64,000 nucleotides of DNA, taken from assembly GCA_023333565.1 (NCBI GenBank), contig JAJKFH010004053.1, positions 4,464,001 to 4,528,000 of the forward strand, written 5' to 3'. The notes beneath the pieces were generated by a model, which searched no databases, had not been told where the DNA came from, and saw only the letters and a program-made list of their open reading frames with translations. Below, piece after piece: positions 39,801-54,800 of this stretch (position 1 is the first letter of the stretch; every line of letters begins with the position of its first letter). This DNA comes from Puffinus mauretanicus (lineage: Eukaryota; Chordata; Aves; Procellariiformes; Procellariidae). A program made the translations under genes and the position numbers.

Positions 39801-42800
39801 CAGTGTGTTTTAGTTGAATTTTACTTTCAAAAGCACTCAACTTCAGCGTTAGGAATAAGAATGCCCAAAATACGCAGACTTTCGAGTTGTGTAGGAAGGA
39901 CGAACTACCTCTTTCACATAGCAACCACCAGGGGATCTGAAGCCAGACTCCGCCGGAGCATCAGCACCCCACGTACCAATTCGGCTCTGCAGTAAGCTGA
40001 GTGCAGGAAAGCTGCCTTACCAACGCCTCTGACTACTCAGAAGTGGGGTTTTGGTTTTCAAAATGAATGGCTTTGTCCAACTGCCACAGAAATTCCATCC
40101 TCCCAAAAACGTCACCGCTTATGGGACATTTGCCACGAAGCACAGACGCAAGGTGCAAGTTTTCAGTAGCAAACTAAGGGCTAGTCTAACACCTGGCTGG
40201 AAATTAACATATAACCAAGGAATTCAAAAAACACTGGTATAGTAGAACTGACAGTTTTCTGTGGACATCTCCTGACATTAAGAAATGTAATCCTGCTTTC
40301 TGTAATGAGGTAAATGCCAATCAAACCTGCCATTTGCTTCACGCTACATCTATTTATATGAAACTGTTAGTTTCCAGGGTCACCTACTCCAACAGGACGT
40401 ACTATCCTGAAAGACAGAACCTACAAAGCTCTGTGTTGTAACACATGACACTATGGAAAACTACTCACAGGAAGCACTGGGAATCCAAAGCGAGGGTTCT
40501 TTCCCTTCTTCTGTGATCTTCAGACCAAATGAAAACCCCTACCAAAAAATCTGAGGCTAACAGTGCAAATCACAACCTCAATGTAGACAGTTTGATATGT
40601 ACACTGTTTGTCTATTCTAACAGACAAGCTCACATAGTTGCAATTCTGCTGTTAGTACAATACAGTCCCTATTGCTAGCGCCTCCTTGCATAAGCCAGTT
40701 CTTTGTGATGACCAGTTTAAACTAGTGCGGGGTATATCTGTTATTCTTTTACATTTAATACAGAATGAGAACTACATAGTTTCAAGAAGTCAGGTTTGCC
40801 TCCATGTCTTGAACAAAACCTGTGTTTTCACTTCATCATGGAAGAAATGTAGAGACTTTTAATATCTTCCCCGAGGCCTGTCTGTTTAGAAATGGAACAG
40901 TTCTATATATTTTGTTAGCTAACTTTGAAGCATGCTACTGCAGCAGTAATTCTACAGGATATGCTTCTATGAAAAAGGGCTTTTAGATTTTCTGCTACCT
41001 AGAGTAGGACTAAGTTGTTGCTTAAGATGCTACTGAAGTGAAAACTGAAACCAGTTGCTCTCACGTGGAGTTCACATAGTTTTAACCACATTTGAGCTTC
41101 AATAAAGGAAGTTTTCGAGAAAGAAAATAATTTTAAAAAAAGGCTTGATTTTTACCTCTACTCATGGGACTTAACTCCCACCAAGCACACATGAGTATAT
41201 GATATGAATATGTAAAATCCTGCTTTTCTCCTAACCCTCCCCCTCTCCACCCCCAAAAAAGAGGAACAGTTTTAGTTTCTGTATGTTTCTTTGCAATCAC
41301 GTCTCAGGTATTTGAAGTACTAGAGAAAGGAACAACTGCTTTATGAATACTCCTATGACACATCATAAAACTGCAAATGCAACAGCTCACATTAAAGCAA
41401 AAGCAAAGTGTTCCCAATCAGATGCAATCGGTTTCATGAACACATCACTAGATTCCTAAAGCACTAAAGGATGTAAATATTTCATACAAAACTTTTGGCG
41501 TTCTTATCTGTTTACACATACACCTTTCCACACAGAGTCCCCCTGCTGACTCAGTGCTCCCCATCACCATCAACCACAAGGAACTTGTGACAAACATCTG
41601 CTATCTTAACATATGTTAAGGCCTTGTATCATAACTCTTCATTTGCTGGAGTAAAGTAGCTCTTGTAAACTTCATCATAGCCTTGGCTCACCCCAGGGTG
41701 GAGGATTGATCCAAAAAAGTCATGCTTTACTTCAACCATTGTTTCTTGCTTAGGTTTTCTCTCTCTCTGTGCTATAAGCTTACCATTTACCTGGCTTCAG
41801 AGATCTATCAGATCTCTAGCTAAAAATAGAATAGTTAGATAGCACTTGCCAGTGACTTGAACTACTGCTAGTGCAACTACTGAAATGCTAAACAAGATGT
41901 GATCAGTTAATCAAGGAGGTAAGCTGAGCTCACTGATGACAGGTAAAGGGTTACTTACTGTATCACAAGACAGCACCAGTCTCCATCTCGGAAGTCTGGC
42001 CAGCTGACTCTACAGCTCCAGCATCAGAGTACCACACCTTACTGAGATCATCACACTGAGGAAAAAACTCAGAAGGCTAACATAAGATTTTGCTTTCTTT
42101 CATATACAGGAAACATCACCAATAAAGTTCCTTTTTGTACAAAGGCTGAAAGACCCCCATACACACAAGCAAATCCCATACATACCAATTTGAAGTCCTG
42201 GTAATCTATTCACTTACATCCCAACTCAAAGCCTATAGAAGAAAGTAAAGACTTCGTAAATCAAGTCATAAGACTCTGCCTTGATCATTCCCCAGATGAA
42301 CACAAGGATTCATTGTTAGTCAACTACGAACGTTCACCTCAAAAGTTCAAGAGGAGGAGTTTAGCAGGGTTGATTTGGAAAGGCTACATTGCATTCTTCT
42401 GAGTACAGAGTTATAATATTTCCCTATTTTTGATTTATTAAAATAATAAAATTCTGCTAATGAAGGAAAGGACCAGATATGATCATAAAACTTAGAGACA
42501 GTGGAACCACTGATAGAAGCAAGAGCCAAGCTATCGTCCACACAGAAGAAACTCGGACTTTGGCAGGATCACGTCAACACAGACAGATATCAAGGCAGTA
42601 AGAGAACTGTTATTCAAGAGAAGAGCTGGAGATGCTGAGAGCAGTCAGCACCCTTCTTCCAACATACAAAGTCTATTATAAAAATTCATAATTCAAGACT
42701 GCCTGGATTAACAGCTTCTGAACTATCTATATGCTAAGGACAAAGACTGTTTGCCTCCCACCTTTCCCTAAGACACCGACACTTCCTCCTCAACATGGAG

Positions 42801-45800
42801 CTCGCTGCCTGCCTTCTTTCCCCTCTCCTGTTTCCACATTTGGCCATGTCAAAGTTTGTTTATTCAGAGGCTGATGAAGCACCACAGTTTTAACCAGCGG
42901 AGAATGTCACAGTCCTGAGCCAAGAACCTGTCTAGAAGCGCAAGAACAAACTGCAAAGACTTAATTTCTGATTGCAGATTAGAAGGATGGTTTTGGCTTA
43001 AAAGCTTGGGTTTAAGCTTTTCTGTTAGAGAAACTGCTTTCTTCAAAGTGATTCTGCACTGGTCAAGACTTAACAGAGCTTTTTCTGGTTTGTTTCTAAA
43101 GTGAGACTTAATGGCAATTCCAAGTCTTCCCCTCAAAAGTATTTGTTTTTTTTGCATTTTACTTAGATGACTTAACTGTAAACTGATAAATCTCACAAAG
43201 TCTACTTAAATTTAAGAGCTGCAGAAGTTGCCAGTTTCCACAGTGCATTCTGTCCCTACTCCTGTTCCAGTATTATAATAATGATTAGTCAAGTATCGGG
43301 AGTTCAAACAAAAAGCCTTCCGATTTTGTCATTTTCTGTTAAGTATTGTTTCTATTCTGAGTAAAGCTGAAATTAAATATGGCTGCTATTCATGTTTGCC
43401 AATAGCTTATGCCAAAACAAGCTGGGACTGAATGACATCAGCAGTGATGTACATGTTTGGGAAGCTCGTTTCAAGTTGCAGAGCTACAAGATTACCAGAA
43501 AAAAAAAACCACACCCCAAATATATTTTGCTGCCCTAGTGAGATTAAGCATCTATTTCCTCAGAGGCATATACCACAAGTAACGTTACCCAAACTAAGGG
43601 TCTCATTCATATTATACTGATATATATACACATACATTATACTGATGCCAACAGGACTAGAACAGTATATTGCTGCATGTTTTCAGACCTGGCAGGGACA
43701 TTTTTTGCGTCTTTTCCCTTTGAGACACTCTGGACATCTTTGAAGTTTGCTAGTCTCACAAACAGAGAGACCAGACTTTAAGATGTAAGGGTTCTTAAGA
43801 ACACACACAGGAAACATTTCCTTTTTATTCTCAAGGACTGTTTTGAAAATAGATCTTAAGGCAGTTTTGATCTAGCTACTTCCCTTAAGTATTTTTCAGT
43901 ATACACCACCGATTACTTTGATCAACCCCTTTGTATCCCCTCCCTCACACTTCTTCCCAGTTGGATCACAGCGAATGCATGTATTAATGTTTTCTCTTTT
44001 GAAGCAACTGTCATGTTTTTGCTATGTTTTTGTTGGCTCTTACTGGCTTACTAGTGCTGCTACACAACTGGATGCGTTGTTGACTCAGAGTGAAACCAGC
44101 TTCCTATTAAAAAATTAACACTTCGGAAGCTGGTTGTCTGTTCTACAAGCTCCACATTGGGAATCTTGTTCATTATTCATGAAGAATAACTGACAGTTTT
44201 TTTAAAAAAGCAATTCCAAAACAAACATGCATGCTATACAGTTGTTCTGCATTTATGAAAAACTCAGACATCTTATTTGCTAGTTTTGATTTCATTTTGG
44301 ATGCTAATCAAACTAGTTAAAAATGAAAAAAAGTTGAACTCCTACACAGGCCAGAAGTTGATGGTGAGTTTCATACCACAGCGCTGGAGTTCTCATCTCC
44401 AAATGAAATCCACCTGGAAAGCATTCTCATTTGCTATAGCCCAGAACAGGCTCTTCTCAACTTTCCCATATTAAAGAATCAGACTTCATAGACAGACACA
44501 AATGCAGAAATCCACTTCTACTTCAGATTTCAGAAGGACTTGCAGCATTAAGAAGCCTGTCTCTTATTAGGGATGATTTTCCTCTGAGACACTGTTTTGA
44601 CCTTACCCCTAAGCAGGCAACAGCTGGCAGACATCAGCTAGGTCCTGTGTAGGCTGATAAGACATTTCCTGAAATTAGAGTATGTCGTACAGAAGTTCGT
44701 CCCACAGTTAGGGCAGACAGATAATTATGCTGTGGGCTATGGAAACCCAAACTGAAAGTTCACAACCTTGGATCAAATTAGCAAAAAGATATTTGCATAT
44801 TGAGAATGAAATCTGAAATACTGCCTCCCTGTTCTTGTTTTTGTTAGAAATAATTGCTAGAGTCAAAAACCTCCACAATTATCCCAAAATATGATACCTA
44901 CTGATATATTACAAGGAGACACTATAGAACACCACCATTGCCATGCAGAACAGCTAGATAATCCAAATATTCTTACTCAGTGGTACAGATCTTCTCTCCT
45001 TATGAATGATCTCAAACACTTTTGCCTTCATCTGGTGGGAGGTGGTTTTTGGGGGGGGGGGTTTTGGTGGTTTGTTGTTTGTTGGGTTTTTTTTGCTTGT
45101 TTGTTTGGTTTTTTTTACTTTGTTGCAAGAATTCAGTGTGTTACTCATTGCTACTTGGGGCCCCCTTGTGCAAAAAGTAACTAAAGATGAATCCAGTAGT
45201 TAAAACAAGCCTGCTTCTCCCTGAGATACATACTTAACACTGTAGCGAAGCTGTTTACTGATAAATCTTCTATTTATTACTCCCCAATATGCAATCCAGT
45301 AGCATCTACAGTTCAGACCAAGAAGTGGCCCCAACTTAAACTTTCAGTAAGCTCTTTTATGAACTTCTCTAATAAAAACCACTGGCTACTAGAATAAAAC
45401 TGGAAGGTAGATCTGATGAAAGTCTAAGTCTAAAGGAACACCAAGAGTTCTCTCCACCCCAAGCTGAAGAAGAATCCAACAGCCTAGAGTGACACGTCAT
45501 TTTTTAGATTCAATAAATTGTATGTGGGAGCAAAGACAAGAATAAACTCTGACCATGTGTTATCAGCTGATCTGTGACACATAGTTCCCTGAAATTGTCT
45601 AAAACAACTGTACTGGACTGCCTCAAGTACTGTGTGGATGTCTGAGGGCTGTTCAGGCTAGAGGAGAGAAGTCTCAGAACGGATCTCATCAATCTATATA
45701 AATACCTGAAGGGAGGGTACAAAGACGACGCAGCCAGACTCTTCTCAGTTGTGCCCATTGACAGGACAAGACGCAATGGGCACAAGCTGAAACACAGGAG

Positions 45801-48800
45801 GTTCCATCTGAACATCAAGAAACATTTATTTTTACTGTGAGGGTGACTGAGCACAAGTTGCCCAGAGGCGTTGTGGAGTCTCCATCCTTGGAGGTACTCA
45901 AAGGCCATCTGGACACGTTCCTGGGCAACCAGCTCTAGCTGGCCCTGCCTGAGCAGGGTTGGACCAGGGGACCTCCAGAGGCCCCTTGCAACCTCAACCA
46001 CTGTGAGATAATAATTTAGCCCTTAGCCTGAAATGCGGCTTCAGAGCTGGAGGAGATACAGGTCAGACAAAACTAGATTTCTGCTATCCATGAGCGCAGA
46101 TGCAACTGTCTAAGGTTTCAAGCTGTCTTAAAGGCTCAGCCAGCTCATTTTCACCTCAATTTGATTTGTCTGACCTTGCAGCAAGGTGTTTCACTGGAAC
46201 AACAGGCAATCCAATTTGCATGCATAGCACAGAATACTTCCACAATTAATAGTCTTGTTGGCATTTCCAGAAAGGTATAAATTACTGACATATTTGGATT
46301 ACCACATTACCTAGAGGAGCTATACCATCATCGTGACAACTTAAGATTATTTCCCACCACGATGATAAAAACCCCATGTGTGAGTCTGCCCCATGAGTTC
46401 ATGTCTATCAGTTCAAACCCTCCAAGTTCCTGCAGATGCCTTTCTGCTACGGTAGACCTGCACAAGACCTAGAGGCTGATGCTCTGGCCAATTAAACCGA
46501 GTGTTCCCAGACAAGGCGAGAGTAGTTTTTGTTCTCCCCCCTTTCTCCCATAGCTCTTGACTCAAAAAAAAAAGGGACCTGCAATAGTGACACTATTAAA
46601 TTTCAAGATTAACAGGAAGCTGTATTTCTATTCAAGGGTCAAACAACATATCTAAACGAGCTTATGTTGTGGAAGCAGCGTAGCTTTGGCAGCACAAAAC
46701 TCCCCGAAGCAGATGAAAAAGTTTATAGTCTGCTTCTGTGACTAAACTGTTCTACTTCTAAGCTAAGGAGTACCCCTATATTATGATGTACACTGCAGAC
46801 TTCCTTCAAATAGGCATGCTTTAAAGCCATCCTCGATGTCTCCTAGTGTACCTACGGATCCAAGAGTTATTGCATTGGTGTCCAAGTTTTAACACTAATA
46901 ATGTAGCAGTGACAAGTATAAGAGAAGGGAAAACATTCCTATTCAAAACCACCGAGTCCACATTTACCTTACAAGGGGCTTTACATGAAGCTATGCAAGC
47001 AAAGTAAGCACATCACAGGTGTCACTCCCAAATGCATTCAAGAGAGACGAGATATTCAAACGAGCTATCCTTACATCAAAGCTAGACATCCTCTTATACT
47101 GGACTCTTCAGGATATTCACAACAAATTGATACTCTCTATTTGTAAGAGGCTCTCTATCTTACCACTCCTTTGCAGCAACATTCAGCTCAGCTCTTTACT
47201 ATAAATGGAGCATCATTTGCTTTGTGTGTGCTTATTAGCTAGTCTTATAGGATAGCATAGGCCTGCATTTCCCATTTGTACATAACACTGAACACATTTA
47301 TTTTTAAAGTATATTATTGATGCATTTAAAAGGGGGTGATGTTAAGAACAATACAAGCATTCTGGAGAAAGAGGTTACTAACATTCCTTGATGACCAGGC
47401 CTGGCATGTACCTTCAAGGAAAACTGTAATAGCAGTGATTTATTTTCAGTACATAAACACTTTCTAAATACAGCCCATTTACCAATTCTAGTGATAACCA
47501 GTGACTCAGCACTCAGCATTATACAAACACATTTCTTCACTGGACAGCACAGCAAGCAGAGATAACACACTTCTGAATATTAATATTAAAACCAAAGAAG
47601 CTTTTAAAGTCACTGGCAGTCTGGGAGAGAGAGAGAGAGGCCAACAAGTACACGTTCAGTTCACGAGATTAAAAATCAGACAAGAGGTCAAATTCCACAA
47701 TGGCTTACCTCTATTATAAAAATGGTATCAGCTCTGAGCAGTCATGGAATTAAAAAAAAGTGAAAAAAGCAGTTTTGGTTGAAAAGCCATAATTGCAGCC
47801 AGGTGAAGTAAAAAAAAAAAAAAAGACAACACCCCTGCCCCCATTTTATTCTTCATAGCTAGAAGATCCCTGTATTTCATGGAACCAGAAGTGACTAAAA
47901 TACACCAACTAAAAACACAACAAAGAACAGCAGAAAAGTAAGTTTAGACTCAGTCAACCTCCTTTATTCAAGGAAACACTACACAATTGCACATGGACAG
48001 CCTAGTAGGCCATAAGGCAAGAGATCTGAAATCACTGATGTTTAAGGAGGCCAAATAAAACATACCAAAAATCCCACCACATGGCGAACTTAAGATGATT
48101 TGACAGCAGTTAAGTGACACGAAGCCTTAAGTTACTTATGCTACTCAGACAATGCCTTTAAAACAACCTCACACAAACCATATGCGTAATAAAAAGTTAA
48201 ATATCGTATCTCCTTCATACGCATGTGTTAATATCCAGTACTGGCCAGGCTACATGAAATTTCTTTTTCACATGTGTAGAAATAATTTATTATTATTATA
48301 AGAAACTAGCTTTTATCAGGTTTACAAGCAAAAAGGCATTATAAAACCCCTAAGTTTCAAGAAAGAAAGGTCAAGAAGGAGAATACACCTCCAAAGAATT
48401 AGTAAACGTGTGTGACTGCAGTCACGCAGTTCAGCATTCTGATGTTTTATGCAGCTGAGAGACAAAACCAGACGACTCAGCCAGACTGCCGCTGCAGTCA
48501 AGTATCTCACACACTTGCATGCAAAATCCCAGCAAACATAAAGTTAACAAGTATGGTGCTATGCACAGAGGTTCAGCCTTAAATCCTGGTTTTTGCTGCT
48601 TCATTTTCTTCCTGAAATGTTACCGGTGCTTAGCTGACGATACACTGGCTGTTTGGGAGCTAGCAAGTTTTAGAATTCTACTGTTAATCCATTCTTCCAA
48701 AACATATCAGATATACATTCAGCCAGAACACTGAAAACAAGCTGATCAGCTTTACATGCCATTACGAAATCACAATGACACTAGAAGGATAAAAGCGTGC

Positions 48801-51800
48801 GCTCTTCTCACTCCAGTTTGTTTTCCAAGCATGACAGAGAGGAATACAAACCATATCCTCATAACAGTAAGTACCGAGAACATGGAAAAAAAATTTCCAT
48901 GTTATGTATTTCTTTTTTGTTCCTCTCTATCAGCTTACACAGAGACAAGAGCACCATTTTTCAAATACATTCACAGAAAACAGAATTGCTAATTCCTATT
49001 TTAGAAGCTTACTATATCAAATACTTTACCATTAAACTTGATTGCTGCTTGATGTTTCCTCCCTGCAGCCTCAGCTAAGCCCCTTTTCTCCATGTTTTTG
49101 CACTAAAAAATAAAATCCCCAAACAAGTCATAGACAAGACCTCAGAAATAAACCTCAGACTGAGAGTTGCGGAAGCCCAGTGAGAAGGGGTCTCATTTCA
49201 AACTAATATGTTTTTACACTGTGTTTCCCCAGAGGCCCATGAACACATTCCAAGTTAGTTTACACAAGGCTGCTTAACAACTGCCAAGGAAAAAAAAGTA
49301 ACTACAAGCCAAGCTTTGAAAAAGCATTAATCTGCCCTGGAAAGTGCAAGAACAGGTTAGCAGTGTGCTTTGAGTTGGGCAATGCAGTACCGAGTGGAGA
49401 ATGCCTTCAGACAAAGTTGTGTGACCAGCTTTCACACAGGCTCGTAGAGCTACAAGTCAGCAAGTTTCCCTGTCACTAGAAATCAGTATGTCACTTTGCC
49501 AATAGATTATATTCAAACATATCACCTGCTACAAGGAAAAAGGTTAACTTTTGAAGTGCGCACTCTTAAGGGAAAAAAAAAGTTGGGACCCTGTTGTACT
49601 ACAAAGACCAGTAGCATTCATCTTTTGCTCTATAGTAACATCCAGGCGTCATTCTGTCAGCCAGGACCGTCTGCCACTCAGAAGCCTTTTGTATATATGG
49701 CACTCCACCAAGGATCTTACCAACTGCTTCAAAATGTAAGCATTCTGTCTACACACATAATACCCTTTTATAAAAGAAAAGCAGTCATTTTTTATCTTTT
49801 CCCTGAATGGAATCCCAGTATTCGTTATTTTAACAAGCTTCCGTCCAGGCTGCTGCTTAGGCTTCTCTGCCCACTCTGGTGACCTATTCAGTCTTGGCTG
49901 CTTTAGGAAAGTCTCTGAAAAAAAGTTATGTTTTTTAACTCCCCTATCTCCTAGATACTTTGGACTCACTAAACTGCTTTACATAATACTGATAAGGACC
50001 TTGTCTTCACAGACCTGTAGTTAGCTTTCTATCTACAAGGCTGCAGTACAGTGGCAGAAAGAAAATGCTTCCAGAGAAAGAACACTATGCCATCTGCAAA
50101 CATTTCACTATCAAGTTCCTCTGATTTCAATATCTCATCTTTAGAGCTTCAGCACAGGTGAAAGACATATGCATGTACAGCACCCAAAAATGAGTTCAGC
50201 AGGAATCATCAAGGCATGACTAGAACTGCTGATGTTCTAGCAGGAGAAACAACCTGCCAAATGACTTTGCTGTCAGTAGCTTTGTTCTCTTACATGCCAT
50301 GCCTATACATCATTCCACAACACGTTATATCCCATGCTCTTCTGCGTAAGGGAAAAATACCAGTCTTTACCTGGGCACCTGTCTGAGAATAGAGAACCTT
50401 CCAGTTAACTTATTACTTTCAAACAAGATTTGAGCGGCACTAGGTATTTTTAGTACATTTCTACTCATTTGGAGGAGAGGGGAAGAAATAGGGTCAAGTC
50501 AGTTAGAGACTCATACAGCCAATGATGCAGACACACTTTGAGTCTCTTAACACCAAACACCTCTTGCTGTGCCCAGTGCAATTATCAACTGCCTGAAAAC
50601 TGCTCTCCTCCTTTCCCCAAGTTTACAAGCTGAACAGCATTTAGCTGTTTCAGGCATTGCCTACAGGCCTGGACACACCAAGGTCTTGCCTTGATTTCCA
50701 CTACTTTCAGCAAGAGCTGCAGAACAGAACGGAGAACAGAATTGCTCTGTTATGCTCCAGTGATTGAAAGGAAGCAAAAAACAATAGGGCTGTCACCTGT
50801 TTCTAAGCACAAGGAGAAAAGAGCAGAGAAACACAGGCACTAGTTTCATGACTTGAGGGGCTAAGGACTCTACGGTTCTAGGTCTAGTACAACGGCCAGC
50901 CAAGACATGATCCCCTCCCCAGCCCTAACTCAGAAATCATAAAATTAACCTCTTTCTTAGCTTCCCTGATCTTAGTCCCTCACCCCTTCTTCATCTCTCC
51001 CTCCCCCACACCAAAGGCTCCCATTACCTGACAGATTAATGTAGCTGACTATTATAGCCAGGTGGCAGAAAAGGACTGCTGATGGACTCCAGGACTTTTC
51101 TAAACAGATTTGCTCAGGGTGCCCATACCAATAGTTCTCCCTTGACTGCAGAGTGTCATCACTGTTCCTCACACCTCCACCCCCACAAGGAAACGGATAA
51201 TAAAAAGTCTCATTAAGGAGTCACCTGGACACAGCTTACAGGCACCTTCTTCATTCACAGTCCAGTAGGTCTAAGTGGTAACAGTCATGCTCATACATGT
51301 CTCCCAGACCACAAACCAGACACGTATTAAAGACAACTGTTTGTATCCCAAAAAGCATGCATGCATTCATTCACAAGAACACACAGAGACAAATCTAACC
51401 CTTGGACATTCAATTACGTTTCCAAGAAATATGAAATAAACTAAGGCAGTACACTGAAGTTCTAGAGATTAGTATTTGCTAGTTGAACTACACGCACATT
51501 TTTTATTTACAGTACATCAGTTATACATACAAGAGATATCTTTACCATGGTGTAACATGCTAACTAAATCCAAGGACTATGACCCACAGTATTTTGGCCT
51601 TAAAGTTTCTGTAAAAATGACAAGCTTAATTTGTTAAGACAAATTCTACCTAAATGAGTATACAACTCATTTAAACCAAGAAATGAAGAAACCTTTTCTG
51701 AATCCCTTATCTCATCGGCTAAGGTCTTTCATCAGCTTGTAAACAAATCTCGTTTTCAAAAAAAAAAAAAACAAAACCAAAAAATCCAACAACAAAAAAC

Positions 51801-54800
51801 CAAAACCAACCCCACAACACCAACCCTAGAAAGAATGACAACATCTACAAACCAAGGAAGAAGATCAAAGTCACAAACAGACAACAAATGAAGTCAGCTT
51901 ACAATTGTTATTTGTTCTAAACTCATGCAATACGAGCTTTTAATTTACTGTTAAATATAACTTCTGATGATAAAAGTGAAACTTAGGAGAGTCAAGATAC
52001 CCATCAGCACACTTTTTCTAGCACTGGTTAATGAAGAAGCAAGCTAAAAAAAAAAAAAAAAAGCAGATTTGTTTAAAGAATACCTTTCCTAGCAGTTTCA
52101 TACAGCTTTAGTGCATGCAGCTCAAGTATAGGAGATAAATTTTAAACTCACCCAGAAAAATCTAGCAGAGATAATAGTGTGCAAAGAACCTTAAGTTAAA
52201 CTTCTCCTACAACTATATAAAAATACCTTAGAATATAAAAATACTAGAATCAAACTGCTTTTGGAATGCAGGTTCTGGTATCTGCTAGAAACAGTACAGA
52301 GGAAGTCCTGCTTTGAAACAATACTTACTAACCTTGTGCCAAAGTCACTGCAGAAAACGTTTCAAGTTGCACTAGCTCCGACACAACGCCTCAATAAATA
52401 CTCAGATTAAAGCAACCAGATTACCTCCGGGTTTCCCTCACACGTTTTAATCGTTCGGCGAAAAGTATCTGTGCTCATCTCTACCTTCTCCACTTGACAC
52501 AGAAGGGTTCATCCCAATGTCAAGAAGGAAAAACCCAAACCAGAACCCAACCCATCACACGCACGCTACATACCGCGGAACACGACTTCGGGAAGGCAGC
52601 CGCTCCCTCACCTCGCCCCGCGCGGCTGGGAAAGCCGCCCGGCTTGCGCTTGCGGCAGCAGCAGCGGGAGCAGCGGTAGCGGCAGCACCTGCCGGCGCGG
52701 GCAGCGCAGCGGGCGGCCCCTTCACCTTGCAGCACGCCGCCGAGCGGGGCGGAAGCCCAGGCGCAGCGCGGCGCGGCGCAGGGCAGGGCGGGGGAGTGGC
52801 GCCCGCCCCGCGCAGCCCGCGGCCCGCTCCGCGCCCCGCTCCGCCAGGGCCAGCGGGTCCCGCCGAGCGCGGGGGGATGGAGAGGGGGCGGAGGAAACCA
52901 ACCCGAAATAGCGGGGCGGCAGCCGCCTCCCAGCCCGGCTAAAAATGGCCTGCCAGGCCGAGCGCTCCCGCGCCTGCCCCGCCCTCGCCCCGCCGCCGGG
53001 GCAGGGGCGCCTGCCCGCCGCTGACGGGCCGCGGCTACCCAGGCGGGCGCGGGCGGCCCCGCCGGAGCCGCAGGCTACGCAGGTGCCAGAGCCCGCCGGG
53101 GCCGCCCCGCATGGAGCCCCGCCGCAGTGGGTTATTTTTGGAAGCTCCCCCATCCCCTGCTGTCCTGTACGGCGTCACAGCAGCTCCCGCCGTGCGGAGC
53201 GCTGAGGTCACGCCTTCTCCGGCTCGGGCGGCACGCTGCTGCGGGGCTCCCGCCTCCCCGGAGCCGGCACCGCAGCGGGCCGCACCACCCCTCCGCAGCG
53301 AGCGGCACGGCGAGGAACTCGGCCGCGCTCTCCCGCAGCCGCTCGGAAGCGTCACCGCCGCCAGCGACAAGGCGCACGCCGAGCCCTGCACGGCGGCACC
53401 GGGGGCGACGCCGCGCTGGGGGGGGGAGCAGAAGCAGCGGACAGATGGAGCGTTTGGATATCAGGCTCATGCACCATTTCTAACGCAAGTGGAAGACAGT
53501 TGAACCTTTATCTCTTTTTTTTTTACTGCTGTATTAGCAGTTTCATTTGCATATTGCACAATTACACTACGATTTACACAGCACAGAGACGGGCAATACT
53601 AAACAAAGTCTTCTCTAAAAGGCAAAAACTGTGTTTGCTGTGGTTATCCATACTTAAGTTAGCAACCTCTCCTCATTAGTCAAGCAGTGGCTTCTGGTAT
53701 GCTGACAATTTAAGTGAGAGGGGAAAAGAATTCTCCTTAAAGAGGCAAGATAAAAAGGTACTGAGCTTGAGAACACGTTCGTTTCTAGAGAGAACCAGAT
53801 TTCACAGGACATGCACAATACGATTGAAAGGGATTGTGGAGCAAGTAATTCCTTTCCACGCAGAGGAAGTTCTACCGGGGAGCCCCCGCAAGACAAGCTG
53901 CAGTCAAACAGTCCCGTTGACAACGAAAAAGAGGCCTGGAGACAACAGGACAGGCAGGAAAGCAGCTTTTAAACAACAGTTGCAGTTATCCTTCCTGAAG
54001 GTAGTTTGGCAGTCTTAGGTTAACAGCAGCCAATTACTGCCAGAGCAGAGCATTTATGGCAGTTGTTCCCAAACATGTACAACACTTAAGCCTTAACTTC
54101 ATTATTGAGATCATGATCAGAAGAGAAACAAACACTAAAAAAGATCTTTTTTTAGAGTATTTTAGACAAGTGTTTTTATATTAGAGTTTGATACTTTAAA
54201 GTTATGCTTTACTACTCAATATACTTAGAAGGAATATTAAAGCATTTAATTGGGGTCTTACCACTTGCTAATGCAGAACCCAATATAATGCTTTTGCAAT
54301 GCCAACTAGAACTACAGTCTAGAAATCACCACTGAAAGGCAAACAGGGCCCTGTCTTATAAAAGACAACAAAACCAAACGCTGTGGCTTTAAGAACAGTA
54401 ACGCTCAAGGAATATAATTTTTTGGAAAGGTTCAAGTCTTAGGAAGAGATTGCTGCTGTAATTTCCTGTATGAACTTATGGCATCTTTAAAAGCTTGCAT
54501 TATATTCTGGAATTGCAATAGCTTGAAGTTTAAAAATACCAAGACACAAAACTCTCCAGGATCACATCTTCTCCCTGTCATGACCAACTGATTTCACTAG
54601 CTATGGTGGAAATTCAAGTTCACACCTCAGCCTATCCCTCTGTGCCCAAATCTATATGATTCCACATTAAAATAAGGCCTCTATAACACCTACTGAGACT
54701 GTTCAAGTTCAAGTAAGGTGAAATTACAATTTCACCATATGTTTTGCCATTCTCCACTCTGGAAAGCTATTTTAGTCTGGCTTGAAGCAAGATGCCAACA

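Noticed and set aside
44891..45203. Gly/Phe/Leu-rich frames
   Set aside because: Produced by the G/T low-complexity tract.
45510..46001. 163-codon minus-strand frame
   Set aside because: It is antisense to the plus-oriented CR1 fragment; such frames recur across CR1 copies.
52517..53503. Several 110-143 codon open frames on both strands of the CpG island
   Set aside because: Stop codons are rare in GC-rich DNA. The translations are Ala/Pro/Arg/Gly-rich, overlap on both strands and resemble no family.
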